From Linanthus parryae (Eukaryota > Streptophyta > Magnoliopsida > Ericales > Polemoniaceae), in the NCBI GenBank assembly GCA_023055425.1, contig JALGPY010000009.1, positions 33,151,275-33,215,274 on the forward strand: DNA of 64,000 bases. The letters are read 5' to 3'. The number at the start of each line of letters is the position of its first letter. Position 1 is the stretch's first letter. Below are positions 1-11,896 of the stretch, in pieces. A program made the position numbers and the translations under genes. The notes under the pieces are model-generated. The model was not told where the DNA came from. It searched no databases and was given only the letters and a program-made list of their open reading frames with translations.

Positions 1-524
1 GAAATTAAAATATTGTGTTCTTGCCTTCTCGTTATTTAAACACTCATGATCATCATTATTTATCAAGTTCGTGTGTGCCAAAGCATGGCGACTTGGTTCA
101 TAATGATGGAATGCAATGGCACAAGCTAGTAATGTGCAATTGTTTGAATAAGAGGTTGAACACAACTAGGCTATTAATGTGATTAAGAAACCTAGAGGCA
201 ATCAATTGAGATTATCCATATGGATGGATAAATAAGGAGTAATTTGCTTAATTGAACCAAGAGTTGCTTAAGGGATGCAATTGGAATTGTTCCTACCTAA
301 AGTAGTCAAATTATGGGTGACTGGCCAAAGCAAGCTCATAAGGAGATGAAACATGGATCTTGGCCCACTAGAAAATATAAGGATATTTTCCGCATTAATA
401 TCTTGAGGGTTATTAATCCGTAGAAAAATAGTGGGAGCTATATTTGATAAACTAGCCATTATTGAATATAGTCAAAAATTCACAAATACTAAAACTTGCG
501 TATTTTCCTTTTGTAGAATTCCAA

Positions 525-3500
525 ATGGCAAACAACTCATCGAGTTCACAACATTCCCTACGATCTGTCCTTGAGAAGGACAAGCTCTCTGGAACCAACT
601 TTCTTGATTGGTACAGAAACTTGAGAATTGTTCTCAAGCAAGAGAAGAAATTGTACGCAATAGAGGAGCACGTTCCAGAAGGTCCAGAGAATCAAACGCC
701 TGCTGCCCTAAAGGCGTATCAAAAGCGTGTTGATGAAGCTAATGATGCGGCCTGCCTTATGCTATGCACCATGACTTCTGATCTTCAGAAGCAACACGAA
801 AACATGAATGTTGTCGATATGATCGAGCATCTGAAGCAGCTCTTCTAAGAGCAGGCAAGGGTAGAGAGGTATGAGGTCTCTAAGGCACTGTTCAAGTGTC
901 ATCTGGCAGAAGGGAACCCGGCGGGACCCCATGTACTCCGTATGATCGGGTACTTGGAGAATCTCGCCCGACTGGGGTTCCCGGTCGGCCAAGAGTTGGC
1001 AACCGATCTCGTGTTGCAATCGTTGCCCGAGAGTTATGGACAGTTCATCATGAACTATAACATGAACGAGATCGTGAAACCACTGCCAGATTTACTCAAT
1101 ATGTTGAGGACAGCTGAACAGAGCATCAACAAGGGTAAGGGCAAGGCCATTATGATGGTGCAGAAAGGAAAGGGCAAAAGGTTTGCCACATCCTACAAGG
1201 GCAAAGGCAAGTCAGTTGCCAAGTCTAAGGAACCTTCCCTTAAGCCTGTCGGTGGCATTGCCAAAGGTGTGACTAAAGGTGAGTGTCACTACTGCAGTCA
1301 GCCTGGACACTGGAGGAGGAACTGCCCAAAATATCTGGAGGACAAGAGGCTTGGAATAGTGATTCCACCACCACCAGGTATTTTTGTTGTAGATGTCAAT
1401 TTAACTGTCTCTACATCATGGGTATTAGATACTGGATGTGGATCTCACATTTGTCGAAATGCGCAGGATCTAAATAGAAGTAAAAGATTGGCTAAAAGGG
1501 AGGTAGATTTGCGCGTTGGGAATGGAGCAAAAGTTGCTGCGTTGGCCATAGGCGTGTGCGAGCTATCTCTGCCTTCAGGATTAGTTTTAGAATTAAATAA
1601 TTGCTATTTCGTGCCTGCTATGAGCAGAAACATTATTTCTATTTCCTGTTTGGACAAGGATGGTTTTATTATTTCAATAAAGAAAAATTGTTGTTCCTTT
1701 TATTTAAATAATATTCACTATTTTAGTGCGCAATTATTTAATGGACTGTATGTCCTTGATCTAAGCAATCATGTCTACAACATTAATACCAAGCGAATTA
1801 AAATAAATGATTTAAATCCTGCTTATTTATGGCACTGTCGTTTAGGCCACATAAACTAGAAACGTGTATCTAGACTCCATAAGGATGGATTACTAGACTC
1901 ATTTGATTTTGAATCATATGAGACATGTGAGGCTTGTTTATTGGGAAAAATGACAAAGTCCCCTTTCAATAAGAAAGGGGAGAAGACTAGTGAGCAATTG
2001 GCACTCATACATACAGATGTGTGTGGGCCATTTGCCACGCCTGCCAGGGGTGGTTATGTCTACTTCATTACATTTACTGATGACTACAGTAGATATGGAT
2101 TTGTGTACCCTATGAGGGCAAAATCCGAATCCTTTGAAGTGTTCAAAGAATTCAAGAATGAAGTAGAGAAGCAGCTTGGCAAAAGTATCAAGGCTCTACG
2201 ATCGGATCGTGGAGGAGAATACTTGAACCAAGAGTTTGACGACTATCTTAGAGAGTGTGGGATCGTGTCCCAACTCACTCCACCAGGAACGCCACAATGG
2301 AATGGCGTGTCTGAGAGGAGGAATCAAACCCTATTGGATATGGTTCGATCTATGATGTGTCAGACTGATCTTCCATTATCATTTTCGGGCCACGCTCTAT
2401 TAAGTGCAACTTTCACCATTAACCATGTTCCATCTAAATCAGTCATGAAGACACCATATGAGATATGGAGTGGGAGGCGTCCCACACTGTCGTTCATGAG
2501 GATTTGGGGCTGCGATGTCTATGTAAAACGTTTACAATCAGACAAGCTAGGGCCGAAATCGTATAAGTGTAAATTTGTGGGGTACCCTAAGGAAACTAAG
2601 GGCTACTACTTCTACAATCCAACCGAGAACAAAGTGTTTGTTACTTGGACCGGCGTGTTTCTAGAAAGAGAGTTTGTCTCTAAAGAAGCAAGTGGGAGGA
2701 CTGTAGAACTTGAAGAGGTTCAAGAACCAAAAATCACTGAACCGATTATGGAACATGAACAGGAACCACAAGCAGTTGTGGAGCATCCTTTTCAGGTAAC
2801 ACAAGAGCTTCGTAGATCTAGTAGAGTGCGCCAGGAACCCGAGAGGTATGGACTTCTCGTGACCGATTCTGGTGACACGGTGCTCATAGATGATGAGCCT
2901 ACTACCTATGAAGAGACCATGAAGGGACCAGACTCTCAGAAGTCGCTAGAAGCCATGAGATCCGAGATGGAATTCATGTATACCAACAAAGTATGGACTT
3001 TGGTGGAACCACCCGAAGGGGCGCGGCCCATAGGGTGCAAGTGGGTCTTCAAGAAGAAGATCAACATGGATGGTAATGTGATTACCTATAAGGCCGATTG
3101 GTGGCCAAAGGATTCAGACAGATTCATGGTATTGACTATGATGAAACCTTTTCACCAGTCGCTATGACCAAATCCATCTGAATCCTACTTGCGATTGCAG
3201 CATACCATGACTATGAGATTTGGCATATGGATGTCAAAACAGCATTCCTTTATGGGAATCTCCTCGAGGACGTGTATATGATACAGTCGGAGGGTTTTGA
3301 GGATCCAAAGCAAGCCAACAAAGTCTGTAAGCTGCAACGATCCATTTATGGATTGAAGCAAGCTTCTAGGAGTTGGAATCGACGTTTTGATGAAGTAATC
3401 AAAGAGTTTGGTTTCATCAGGAACGAAGATGAGTCTTGTGTCTACAAGAAGGTTAGTGGGAGCTCTGTAGCTTTTCTGGTCTTGTATGTGGATGACATAC

Positions 3501-4474
3501 TTCTCATTGGAAACGACGTTCCCATGCTACAATTTGTTAAAGATTGGCTAGGGAAGTTTTTCTCAATGAAGGACTTAGGGGAAGCAGCCTATATACTCGG
3601 TATAAAGATCTATAGATATAGATCTAAGAGGCTGCTAGGCCTAAGTCAGAGTACATATATTGACAAGGTGTTGAAACGGGTCAACATGCAAGATTCCAAG
3701 AAGGGATTCTTTCCCATGTCACATGGGATCACTCTTTTGAAGAGTGGTTTTCCTTCCAATGAGATTGAGAAGGAACGCATGAGTAGAATTCCCTATTCCT
3801 CGGCCATAGGATCTATCATGTACGCCATGTTATGTACTAGACCAGATGTGTCATATGCCTTGAGTATGACAAGCAGATACCAATCCAATCCAGGTGAGAG
3901 TCACTGGATTGCAGTCAAGAACATCCTAAAGTACTTAGGAAGAACTAAGGATGCTTTCTTGATATTTGGCGGTGAGGAAGAGTTGCGTGTAAGGGGTTAC
4001 ACTGATGCAAGCTTCCAAACCGACAGAGATGACTTTAGATCACAGTCGGGATATGTGTTTTGCCTGAATGGAGCAGCGGTGAGCTGGAAGAGTTCCAAGC
4101 AAGAGACGGTGGCTGATTCTACAATAGAGGCTAAGTACATTGCTGCAAATGGCGCAGCAAAGGAAGCTGTTTGGATCAGAAAGTTTGTTTCTGAACTTGG
4201 TGTGGTTCCTAGCATTGCGGATCCAGTTGAGTTGTACTGTGACAACACTGGGGCGATCGCGCAATCGAAGGAACCCAGATCACACCAAAAATCCAAGCAC
4301 GTGCTCAGGAAGTTTCATCTGATTCGAGATATTATCGATAGAGGAGACCTTCGGATATGCAAGATTCCTACAGATTAGAATCTTTCAGACCCGCTTACAA
4401 AGCCGCTCACGCAGTGGAAGCATGAAGGGCACACTAGGAGTATGGGCATACGAGATGCGCCAGATTGGCTCTAG
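525..4474 (+). pseudogene. Copia gag-pol polyprotein, broken
   Basis: The frame starts at the ATG at 525. Visible parts are a gag core; a CCHC zinc knuckle at 1284-1325 (CHYCSQPGHWRRNC); a protease with DTG near 1428; the pre-integrase motif LWHCRLGHI near 1830; an integrase core with its aspartates and glutamate (HTDVCGP, SDRGGEY, NGVSERRN) at about 2005-2330; reverse transcriptase with YVDD near 3490; and RNase H (GYTDASF onwards) at about 3995-4300. Lesions: in-frame stops at 846-848 (TAA), 1857-1859 (TAG), 3179-3181 (TGA) and 4376-4378 (TAG), plus a one-base deletion near 3093 just after the RT begins. It cannot make a full polyprotein. The natural end of the frame is the TAG at 4472-4474, 14 bp before the LTR. 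Confidence 0.92.
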
Positions 4475-4488
4475 CGCAAGTGGGAAAC

Positions 4489-5911
4489 TGTTGGAATAGA
4501 TGCCCTGGAGGCAATATAGTTTAGTATGAATTTATTTTTGGCTAGAAATTCAATTATTATTTATTGGATATTTAATATAATGAAGTCCTTAGATTTACAA
4601 TTCTGTTGTTTATGTTAAATATCCCTAGTCCAGTATAATGAATAATGGGACAATCATCTATAGACTAGTATGGGGTTGGATTGATATGGAGATATCATGA
4701 TCCAACACATAGGTGTGCATTAGGGGTAATGACGCACTGGATTGACCCATCTCCGAGAAGGCTACATACACGTTATGTTGAGTCACAAGCGCTTCTCGCG
4801 GTGCAATGGTATTGTCATCCTTAGACTTGAAGTCACTAGATATTCTAGTTGTGGATTATTGTGATTTTGGTAGCGTTAAACGCTACACCGTAACTGGGTA
4901 GTTATAAAGGCGTGTACTGGATACAATAAGAAGCAAGCTTAGATATCGTAGTGGACGTAGATAGAATTTCTCCCTCCCACATAACGGGAGCAAATATCAT
5001 AGGCCATTCGAGGGATAGTGCTTATAGAATGTTTGGCCAGACTCAAATAAATCAATATGGGATATTGATGTTATTTGCACGAATAAGGCTATTCCCATGG
5101 ATCGAGAAACTATGGATTGGATATACGAGTGTGACTTGTATGTCTGGTGTCCAATCCGGATATAGAGACAAAGGGATGAGACAATTACTTGTACAAAGGT
5201 TGTCAAGATGACTATTCTATTAGTTGGCTAGAATGGATGTTTTGCTAGAAACCGCTCCATATTAGCAAATAGTTGCTACCAACTAGATAGAACCTATGGG
5301 GTCACACGCTATATAGAGTTGAACTAGATTTGGGAATTAATTAATTGGATTAATTAATTAGAAGGATCACTTTGCAAAACCTTTCAAACTTAGTAGGAAT
5401 TAATTTGCAAGGAAGGGTCTAAATTGGATTCTAGTAGGACTAGAATAAGTCCTTTAGGTAGTTGGCAAGGAGTTGTTGGACTATATAAAGGACCTTCCTT
5501 CCTTCCTTCCCACAACTTATGCTCATAATTGTTCATAACTAGAGTGGGAGTGAATAAAAGGAGAGAGCAACAAGCAAGGAAGGAGGCGACAGCCCCTCCC
5601 TTTGCCGCCGCCCGTCCCCGTCGGCCACAAGGAGGCCGAACACCTCCTTGTTCGTCTCGTTTTGCGTGATTCTTCTTCCTCTTCCTCTTTCCGGGCTAGC
5701 TCCAAGGAGTGGGAGATCTAGAAATAAACTCTAGGCATGGATCAACTATAGAGAACGTGACACAATTCGCGTTTGAAGTCATCAAAGGAGAACCCTAAGG
5801 TGTGTTGATTTCTTCCTTTACCGTCGTGATGTCTCTTGACTTGTGATCCTTGGAGGGTTTTGCATGGTTAATTATTGTTTCTGTTGCGCATCCATGAATC
5901 AAAACCCTACA
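4489..5911 (+). repeat. 3' LTR of the Copia element (about 1.42 kb)
   Basis: It begins TGTTGGAATAGATGCC directly after a purine-rich tract (AAGTGGGAAAC) and ends CCCTACA, so it has TG...CA ends. The inverted LTR at 45476-47040 has matching ends and long stretches of matching interior, which fixes both limits. The reading frame at 5523-5705 on the opposite strand lies inside the LTR and is not a gene. Confidence 0.9.
5482..5490 (+). promoter_or_regulatory. TATA box in Copia LTR
   Basis: CTATATAAAG lies in an otherwise unremarkable part of the LTR, and the same core is kept in the inverted LTR (minus strand, near 45915). This is the expected promoter of the retroelement. Confidence 0.6.
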
Positions 5912-8201
5912 GTTTCCTATGCCAAAGCCTTGAATCTTCTTTCAAGGCCTTGAGACACTTCAAACTTTCACCTGCAACTTTGTTAGTCTTAAAAGTATAA
6001 ACATTGTTTGATCTAGAGGCTGTGAGAATGCAATCTCCTGATTTCTCATTTTGCACCACAAAATTATCTTCATCAAAGATAATTTTTTTACCATTATCAC
6101 AAAGTTGATATACACTAAGTAAATTAAACTTCAAACCTTCAACCAGATAAATATCAAAAATAGAGTTTTCAGAATTTGTACCAACTTTTCCAATACCAAG
6201 AATATTACATTTCCCTTTGTCACCAAGTGTTACTGAACCTTCTGAATGCTCCTTTAATTCTGAGAATAGAGATCTCTTTCCACTCATGTGTCTTGAGCAA
6301 CCATTGTCCATGAACCACTTCTGTTCTTTGGTGACAACCTGCAAGCACCAATCACTGCCTTACCCAGCTGTTAGACCAAGTGTGGAATTTGGATTCATAT
6401 TCAGGATCAACCATGTTAGGTGGTCTAACCCCTTTAGGAACCCAAATCTGCTTAACCTGTCCTTTAAGTTGAAAAGGAAAAGTGTTCCTCATTATGTGAG
6501 GGTCTCTTCTTCTAAAAGGACAATTCATTTTAACATGACCAGTTTTATAACAGTAATGACAAGTAGGAAAGGTTTTGTTCCCAGCTTTCACAAATCTGGT
6601 ACTGTTTCTTCTTGGAAAGTTTGGATTGAATCCAATACCAGCTTTGTGAACAGACTGTGAGCTTCCTCCAAGAATCAAGTTCAACTTCTGTTCTGATCCA
6701 GCAAGCTTGATTTTGAATAATTCAGATTCTTGATGTTTCTCAGTAAGAGTAATCTTTTGTTTTCTAAATCAATAACCTGGTGTCTTAGATTAACAATGCT
6801 GTCACTCACAGAGGAGTTTTCAATGACTACTTCCTTGACTTGTGTTTTCAAGGCTTTGAAACTGGTTTTCAAGGTCTTGACACTGTCAGTTTTCTTCTAA
6901 GAGATTTCAAGATTCTGATTTAGGCAAACAAGTTGTAGATTTTCTTTTTCTTGCTCATGAACTTTCTCTTTCAAAAGCCTGATCTCTTTCAGATAATCTT
7001 CCTCATATAAAAGCATTGTTCTGAGATATTCTGAAAGAGACTCTTTTGGCTTTGAAATTAAACAGTTAACCATTACCTCAATGTTCTTTTCAGAACTGTC
7101 ATAATGCTTGGCCATGAAGCATAGATTGGCATGTTCTTCTTCAGATTCAGATTCACTGGAGTTATCTGAATCACTCCATGAAGCTATCATAGCTTAATTT
7201 CTTCTGTCATGATCTTTCTTCTGAAAATTCTTGCTCTTTTTGTGTGGACAATCTCTTATCAAGTTTCCTGCATCACCACACTCAAAGCAGTTCATAACTT
7301 TTGACTTTTTTTGTGAAGAGGACTTACCTTTGTAATCCTTGCTGTTGGATGGTCTATGCCTTTCTCTGTTGAATTCTTTATTTCCAGAGTTTCTCTTCAT
7401 TTTGAGAATCCTTGTCAAGGCTTTGGAAATCAAGGCAATTGGATCTTCATCATCACCATACTCAGTTTTAAGGCTTTGAATTCTCTCATTCTATTTGACT
7501 TTGGGGGCTAGATTTTTTACACCTTCTGGAAATTCTCCATCAACTTCATTCATAGATATCTCATGTGTCAGGAGTTTCCCTTGTAGGTCATCAAGTTGTA
7601 AAGTTGAGAGATTCTGAGCTTCTTCAATAGTTGTGGTTTTTGGTTCCGATTTTTCCTTTGGAAGACTTCTGAGAATCTTCCTCACCTTTTCTTCATTGGA
7701 AAGTGTTTTCCCAGTGAGTCAAGGTTGTTGACAATATCAGTGAATCTCTAGAATATATCTCTGATGGACTCATCTGCATTCATTTTGAACAGCTCATATT
7801 GTTAGAGATAAATGTTGATCTTGATCTGTGACTTGACTGGTTCCTTCAAAGGTAACCACAAGTTTATCCCAGATTTCTTTAGCAGTTGTGCATCCAGAGA
7901 TCCTGTTGAATTCATATGTACTCAAAGCACAATACAAAATGTTAATAGCCTTGTCGTTCTTAGAAAATTGCTATAATTCAGAAGAGGAGTGTGAGTCTTC
8001 TGTTTTGGGAGTTCTGATCCCATCTTTCTCTGTATAGAAAGTATGAGGTCCATTTTGAATAATGGTCCAAAGCTCTAGATATTGATCAATGATGAACATT
8101 TTCATGAGAGCTTTCCAGTGAGCAAAATTTTCTCCACAGAATAGAGGAGGTCTATTAGCAGCTCTTCCTTGTGAGAAACCACCATCACCTGCAGTACTCA
8201 T
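5912..8201 (-). pseudogene. SIRE-like gag and protease, broken
   Basis: The start is the ATG at 8199-8201 (MSTAGDGGFSQGRAANRPPL), a usual SIRE gag opening. Intact stretches follow in several frames. There is a first knuckle near 7260-7310 (CFECGDAGNLIRDC, histidine replaced by asparagine); a Glu/Lys-rich coiled segment at 6900-7190; a second knuckle near 6540 (CHYCYKTGHVKMNC); a protease region (WFMDNGCSRHMSG) near 6310; and a pre-integrase motif (SRLWHRK) cut at 5912. The protease triad is DNG where family members have DSG or DTG. Stops and frameshifts between 6344 and 7970 make it non-functional. Confidence 0.82.
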
Positions 8202-8233
8202 GATCACCAGATGGTTAAATCTTATACAGTGAT

Positions 8234-8249
8234 ACAAGATCTGATACCA
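8234..8249 (-). other. Primer-binding site of the SIRE-like element
   Basis: On the minus strand the sequence is TGGTATCAGATCTTGT, two or three bases after the LTR end. It resembles the initiator-methionine tRNA primer site TGGTATCAGAGC used by most plant Copia elements, with changes at its 3' part. Confidence 0.6.
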
Positions 8250-8251
8250 AT

Positions 8252-9380
8252 TGAAAGTGTGAGTATGCATATGTATAAGCAACTAAGATACTCTAGAGGG
8301 GGGGTTGAATAGAGTATGCCAACTTTTTGCAGAACCTGCTAACAAGTAGAAAAACTTGTGCAGACAATAAATTTCAAGGCCTTGAACACAGTTTCAAGCA
8401 TTTGAAGAGATGCATAGAGTTTAGAACAAGTCTGCCTTTTTCAAGGCCTTGAAAACAAGTTCAAACCCTTGAAAATAAACAGTTTTTGTATGCTGCAAAA
8501 TCTTTGAAAGTAAATGAACTGAAAATGCACAAGACAAGTGATTTATAGAGTTCAGTCCACTTGGACCTACGTCTCTACCTCAGGGAATAGATCCCTGCAG
8601 GATTTTCAACTCAATTCTTATTAATCAAAAGTTAAGCCCTAGAACTCAAGCACAGAGAGTTCCCTTACTCTGTTACAGCTTGTGGTTCTCCCTAACCTGT
8701 CTAGTACCTGCTCTAGCTAACTGATTAACTAAGAATTCTCTATTGTTCTTTTTGAACAATCCTTGAGAATGAATGTAAAAATAATACAGAAATGATCTGC
8801 CAATATAGCTCTATACAGAAGATCACTTAAGAGTACAAAATTGTAGTGAAATGCAGTGAATTTCTGTGAATGGATTGGAAGAGATGAAGAACTTCTTTGA
8901 TGCTTGTCAATCCAGAATGCTTTCTCTGTATTTTCCCGTTGAGAATTGTGTTGTTGTTTCTTCGAATTTGAGCTCTTTAAATACTTCAAATAGCTCTGCA
9001 AATCTCTCCAGATTTTCACCAACAACCTTCCTATTTTGTAGGCAACAGAGTTTGACTACTTTGAGATCTTCTCCAACGGTTGAATGATCATAATCTTCAG
9101 AGATATTGTTTTAACCCTTCATCTAACCATCATGATAAGCTTTCAAACACGTCTGATTGATCACAGGATCAAAGTATTCAAGTGTTTCCAAATCTTCAGC
9201 AATCCAGTTTAGGAAACAATCTTGTAAAACATAGAAACAATATTTCCTGCATTATCATGGTCAAACAGTTGATATAATATGATTCAAAACATGTTTAATA
9301 GTTTGTCTTTCATCATCTAATCAACAGGTAATCAAACATATGTAAGAGAGATAATAAAGCAGATTAGAGAGTTAGAAAAA
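8252..9380 (-). repeat. LTR-like region of the SIRE-like element
   Basis: On the minus strand it ends ...CACACTTTCA next to the primer-binding site. It carries the G-rich 'gagggggggttgaatagagtat' type block at about 8294-8316 that is common in SIRE LTR ends. Two exact copies of TTTCAAGGCCTTGAA lie inside it (8372-8386, 8439-8453). The outer end is not resolved. A polypurine-like CAGGGGGAGT at about 9383-9392 (minus strand) abuts it, which is unexpected for the outer side of a 5' LTR. The frames at 8729-9087 are not genes. Confidence 0.45.
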
Positions 9381-9416
9381 AAACTCCCCCTGAGAATATG
9401 CATTCAGGTTAAAAAG

Positions 9417-9545
9417 TTTCAAGGCTTTGAATCCAGTTTCAAGGCCTTGAAAATAGCAAAAACTATTTTCAAGCCTCTGAAGCTGATTCAAGGCTTTGAA
9501 AGCCGTTTCAAGGCCTTGAAATAACCAATTCGTTTCAAGTCTTGA
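9417..9545. repeat. Cluster of palindromic CAAGGCCTTG-type motifs
   Basis: Within 130 bp there are two exact copies of TTTCAAGGCCTTGAA (9437-9451, 9506-9520) and several one- or two-base variants (for example 9417-9431 and 9487-9500). The same motif occurs twice in the adjoining LTR-like region and, in variant form, in the gag-coding part (5940-5954, 6846-6860, 6867-6881). Confidence 0.85.
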
Positions 9546-9562
9546 ACAACTTGAGCTTTCAG

Positions 9563-9670
9563 TATGTATGTATGTATGTATGTATGTATGTATGTATGTA
9601 TGTATGTATGTATGTATGTATATATGTATGTATGTATGCATGCATGCATGTATGTTTGTATGTATGTATG
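9563..9670. repeat. (TATG)n microsatellite
   Basis: About 27 tandem TATG units with a few interruptions (a TATATG and a run of TGCA near 9636-9650). The His/Thr/Tyr/Ile-rich frames read through it on the minus strand are artefacts. Confidence 0.97.
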
Positions 9671-9952
9671 GTCGGTTGTCATTATTAATGGATAATTTTC
9701 TTTTGCAATATACTGACTTATTAATGAACTAACATTCATTAGAAGTTCATATGTTCATCCTCTACCGTCTGCGGGGTCATGTGAATGTTACTTTGACCTG
9801 GTTTTCATGCACAAATGTTTTCATCATTTTGTCAACATTATCAGCGGGTCCAAATTCCCTTCACATGTCCCTGCATAGTAGGGAAGTTGAACGGAGGAAA
9901 TAACAAATAAAAAATAACAAACATGGAATGAACAGAGGGAAATACAGAAAGG
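9671..9952. other. Unassigned AT-rich DNA
   Basis: No gene or clear repeat end is seen here. It may belong to the 3' internal part of a SIRE-like element. Confidence 0.4.
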
Positions 9953-10245
9953 GGCTCAGATCTGTACTCATGAAAACCAGATAAGAGATAGATGATCACA
10001 GGCTGCAAAAGTATTTTTTCTTGCCATGCATATCAGACTCTATCGGCTACAACGTGTGAATTCGATAGATCCATATCATCACGGCCGTTTTAGTGAGCAT
10101 GAAGAGGCTCAGATCAGTACTCATTAAAACCAAATAAGAGATGGTCAGAACAGGTTTCAGAAATAATTTGGCTCGCCATGCATATTACACTCTAACAGCT
10201 TCAAGGACTGAATTCGATATATCTAATCATCACGACCTCTTACAC
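9953..10245 (+). repeat. Imperfect direct tandem duplication, about 150-bp unit
   Basis: The blocks at 9953-10105 and 10106-10245 share the order GGCTCAGATC, GTACTCAT, AAAACCA, TAAGAGAT, GCCATGCATAT, GAATTCGATA and ATCATCACG, with scattered substitutions and small indels. No coding content is seen. Confidence 0.8.
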
Positions 10246-10326
10246 AACTGAAAGTTTTGACACATCTAATTATCATCTGACAGTAATGACACATGGTACT
10301 TAAAAACTTCATATCGTATATATAAA

Positions 10327-10644
10327 CTAGGGGATTGCCCATGCCCGAGGGCACTACCCAAAAAACACGTTTCATAATCGATTTTGATGGAGGAGAAGAT
10401 GAAAATGGCGTCCCAGGTAATTTTATATGATATCCATCAAGTCATGTTCTTACTCACTTTTGATAATTACGTAAATTAATCCGAGAGAGACAATAAATTT
10501 TCAAGTAGTTGGTAGTAAAGTGGGTAGTTAAGTAGTGGATAGTTGAGTGGGTGGTAGGTGAGATCTAATGGTTGAGACTGATTTATTTAATCTAAATGCT
10601 GAAAAGCCATAAGTTAGTTAAATCATGTTATTTTATACAATAGA
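10327..10644 (-). mobile_element. Short non-autonomous Helitron (candidate)
   Basis: Read on the minus strand the end is a hairpin (TGCCCTCGGGCA, 10342-10353), a spacer of 11 bases, and CTAG followed by T, the canonical Helitron 3' terminus. The proposed 5' end is TCTATTGTATAAAATAAC at 10644, preceded by A, so the copy would sit between A and T as Helitrons do. The 3' end is well supported, partly by a second copy of the same design at 57739-58123; the 5' end is a guess. Confidence 0.55.
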
Positions 10645-11896
10645 TTGGGAGACAAGCACATTTTCAGCTACCTCAGTTTCATCCACATCATATTCAACTA
10701 GCCAAATTATAAAACAATAAAACACACATTATTATCAGTATGTTGCCACTTATATATATCATTCAGCCCATGAATACACATAAAGTAATGTAAATCCACT
10801 TGTTTATGTGAGAAACAATATTAGATTCACAAACAGTATTGTAAAATCACATTATACACTAACTAGATCCAAACACATGATTTACCCATAGTTGAACTTG
10901 TTACAGATATCACGGTAAAATTAAACCATATACAATTTAGAAGCATGAATGATGGAGTCTGGCCTACAAATACAGGTATCACAGTAAAATTCCTCCTTTT
11001 AAGTATAGAAATTAAAAGGGCTTGTTAGATCTTAGCTAGAGCCACCAACTCAGAACCCAAATTGAAAAGTGCATGCACAATCAATTGAAACTCAGGACCC
11101 AAATTGCGACTGTGAGAGAGACAGAGACCAACCAGTTGTGAGGACAGATGTTTGTGAAGGGTGAGACATGGAATTTCTCTTCCTGCTCTCATTCTCCATT
11201 CTCATATTTGAACCAGTTATTGGTCGATTGAGTCAATAAAAATGAGGAACGAAATATACAACAGTGGTTGCGAGAGGACCACGGTCGAGAGAGAGACAGA
11301 GAGAGACGGCGTTGGTGGCGAGTGGAAGTTAGTTAGAGTTCATATGGTTCAATCGATAGATATTCGATATGGAGGCCGGAAGGGGGTAATGGTGGAGGGA
11401 ATTGTTAGTTGGTACCAAATAGGTGATGTTAATTTTTGGTATGATCTGCTTTTGCCTCCAACATTTAGTGAGATTTCATTTCCCTTCCCAAAATTTAGCA
11501 AAGTTTTAATTTCCCGCACAATTTTTTTTGTCAAAATTGTGTTTAGATCCAATACCGACCATACTGCCCGTCGTTGATAATTTTGAATTTCGAATGAACA
11601 GTCGTATTCCCATGACAGAATTACAGTTGGTCTATAAAAATCTGAAAGACGACAAGCCAGAAGACAAATAGAAAAAACGGTATCAATGACCAGAATCCTG
11701 GTTGTCGGAATGGAACTGGTCGCTGAAAGCACGACTTGTTGTATCTAGAGTCATTCGGTTCTTCCACGAAATAACTCGGGTCTTCTCCAACAACCATACA
11801 TGAAAGATTAATTACCTATTTACCCTTCCTTAACTGTTCAATTTTCCAAATCGCCCCTATACTTTAGTTAGACCGTACAATAGAGCAAGACGTGTC
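10645..11896. other. Unassigned intergenic DNA
   Basis: AT-rich sequence with no supported gene. The open frames at 11242-11732 on both strands overlap each other and show no recognisable domain. The last five bases (GTGTC, 11892-11896) are the left target duplication of the Gypsy element that follows. Confidence 0.5.

Larger units (their letters stand above)
1..5911 (+). mobile_element. Ty1/Copia LTR retrotransposon, decayed, 5' LTR outside window
   Basis: The window opens inside this element: leader to about 524, gag-pol 525-4474, and 3' LTR 4489-5911. Domain order is gag, zinc knuckle, protease, integrase, reverse transcriptase, RNase H, which is the Copia order (integrase before RT). The gag opening (LRSVLEKDKLSGTNFLDWYR) is of a common plant Copia type; I do not fix the lineage. 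Immediately after the LTR at 5912 the sequence is the interior of another Copia element on the opposite strand, so this copy inserted there. A second LTR of the same family lies inverted at 45476-47040. The 5-bp target duplication cannot be checked because the left end is outside the window. Confidence 0.93.
5912..9390 (-). mobile_element. SIRE/Maximus-like Copia element, 5' half only
   Basis: Read on the minus strand, the order is LTR-like sequence (upstream of 8252), a primer-binding site at 8234-8249, gag from 8201, two zinc knuckles, protease and the pre-integrase motif. At 5912 it is cut by the 3' end of the plus-strand Copia element. Integrase, RT and RNase H would be expected on the far side of that insertion, outside the window. 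The long gag with two separate knuckles and a coiled linker is typical of SIRE-type elements. The upper limit near 9390 is approximate. Confidence 0.75.

Noticed and set aside
9372..9739. Two minus-strand frames of His/Thr/Tyr/Ile repeats
   Set aside because: They are translations of the TATG microsatellite and flanking SIRE-like sequence.
11242..11732. Overlapping open frames of 111 and 127 codons on opposite strands
   Set aside because: No domain, no gene-like context, and each is the shadow of the other in low-constraint DNA.
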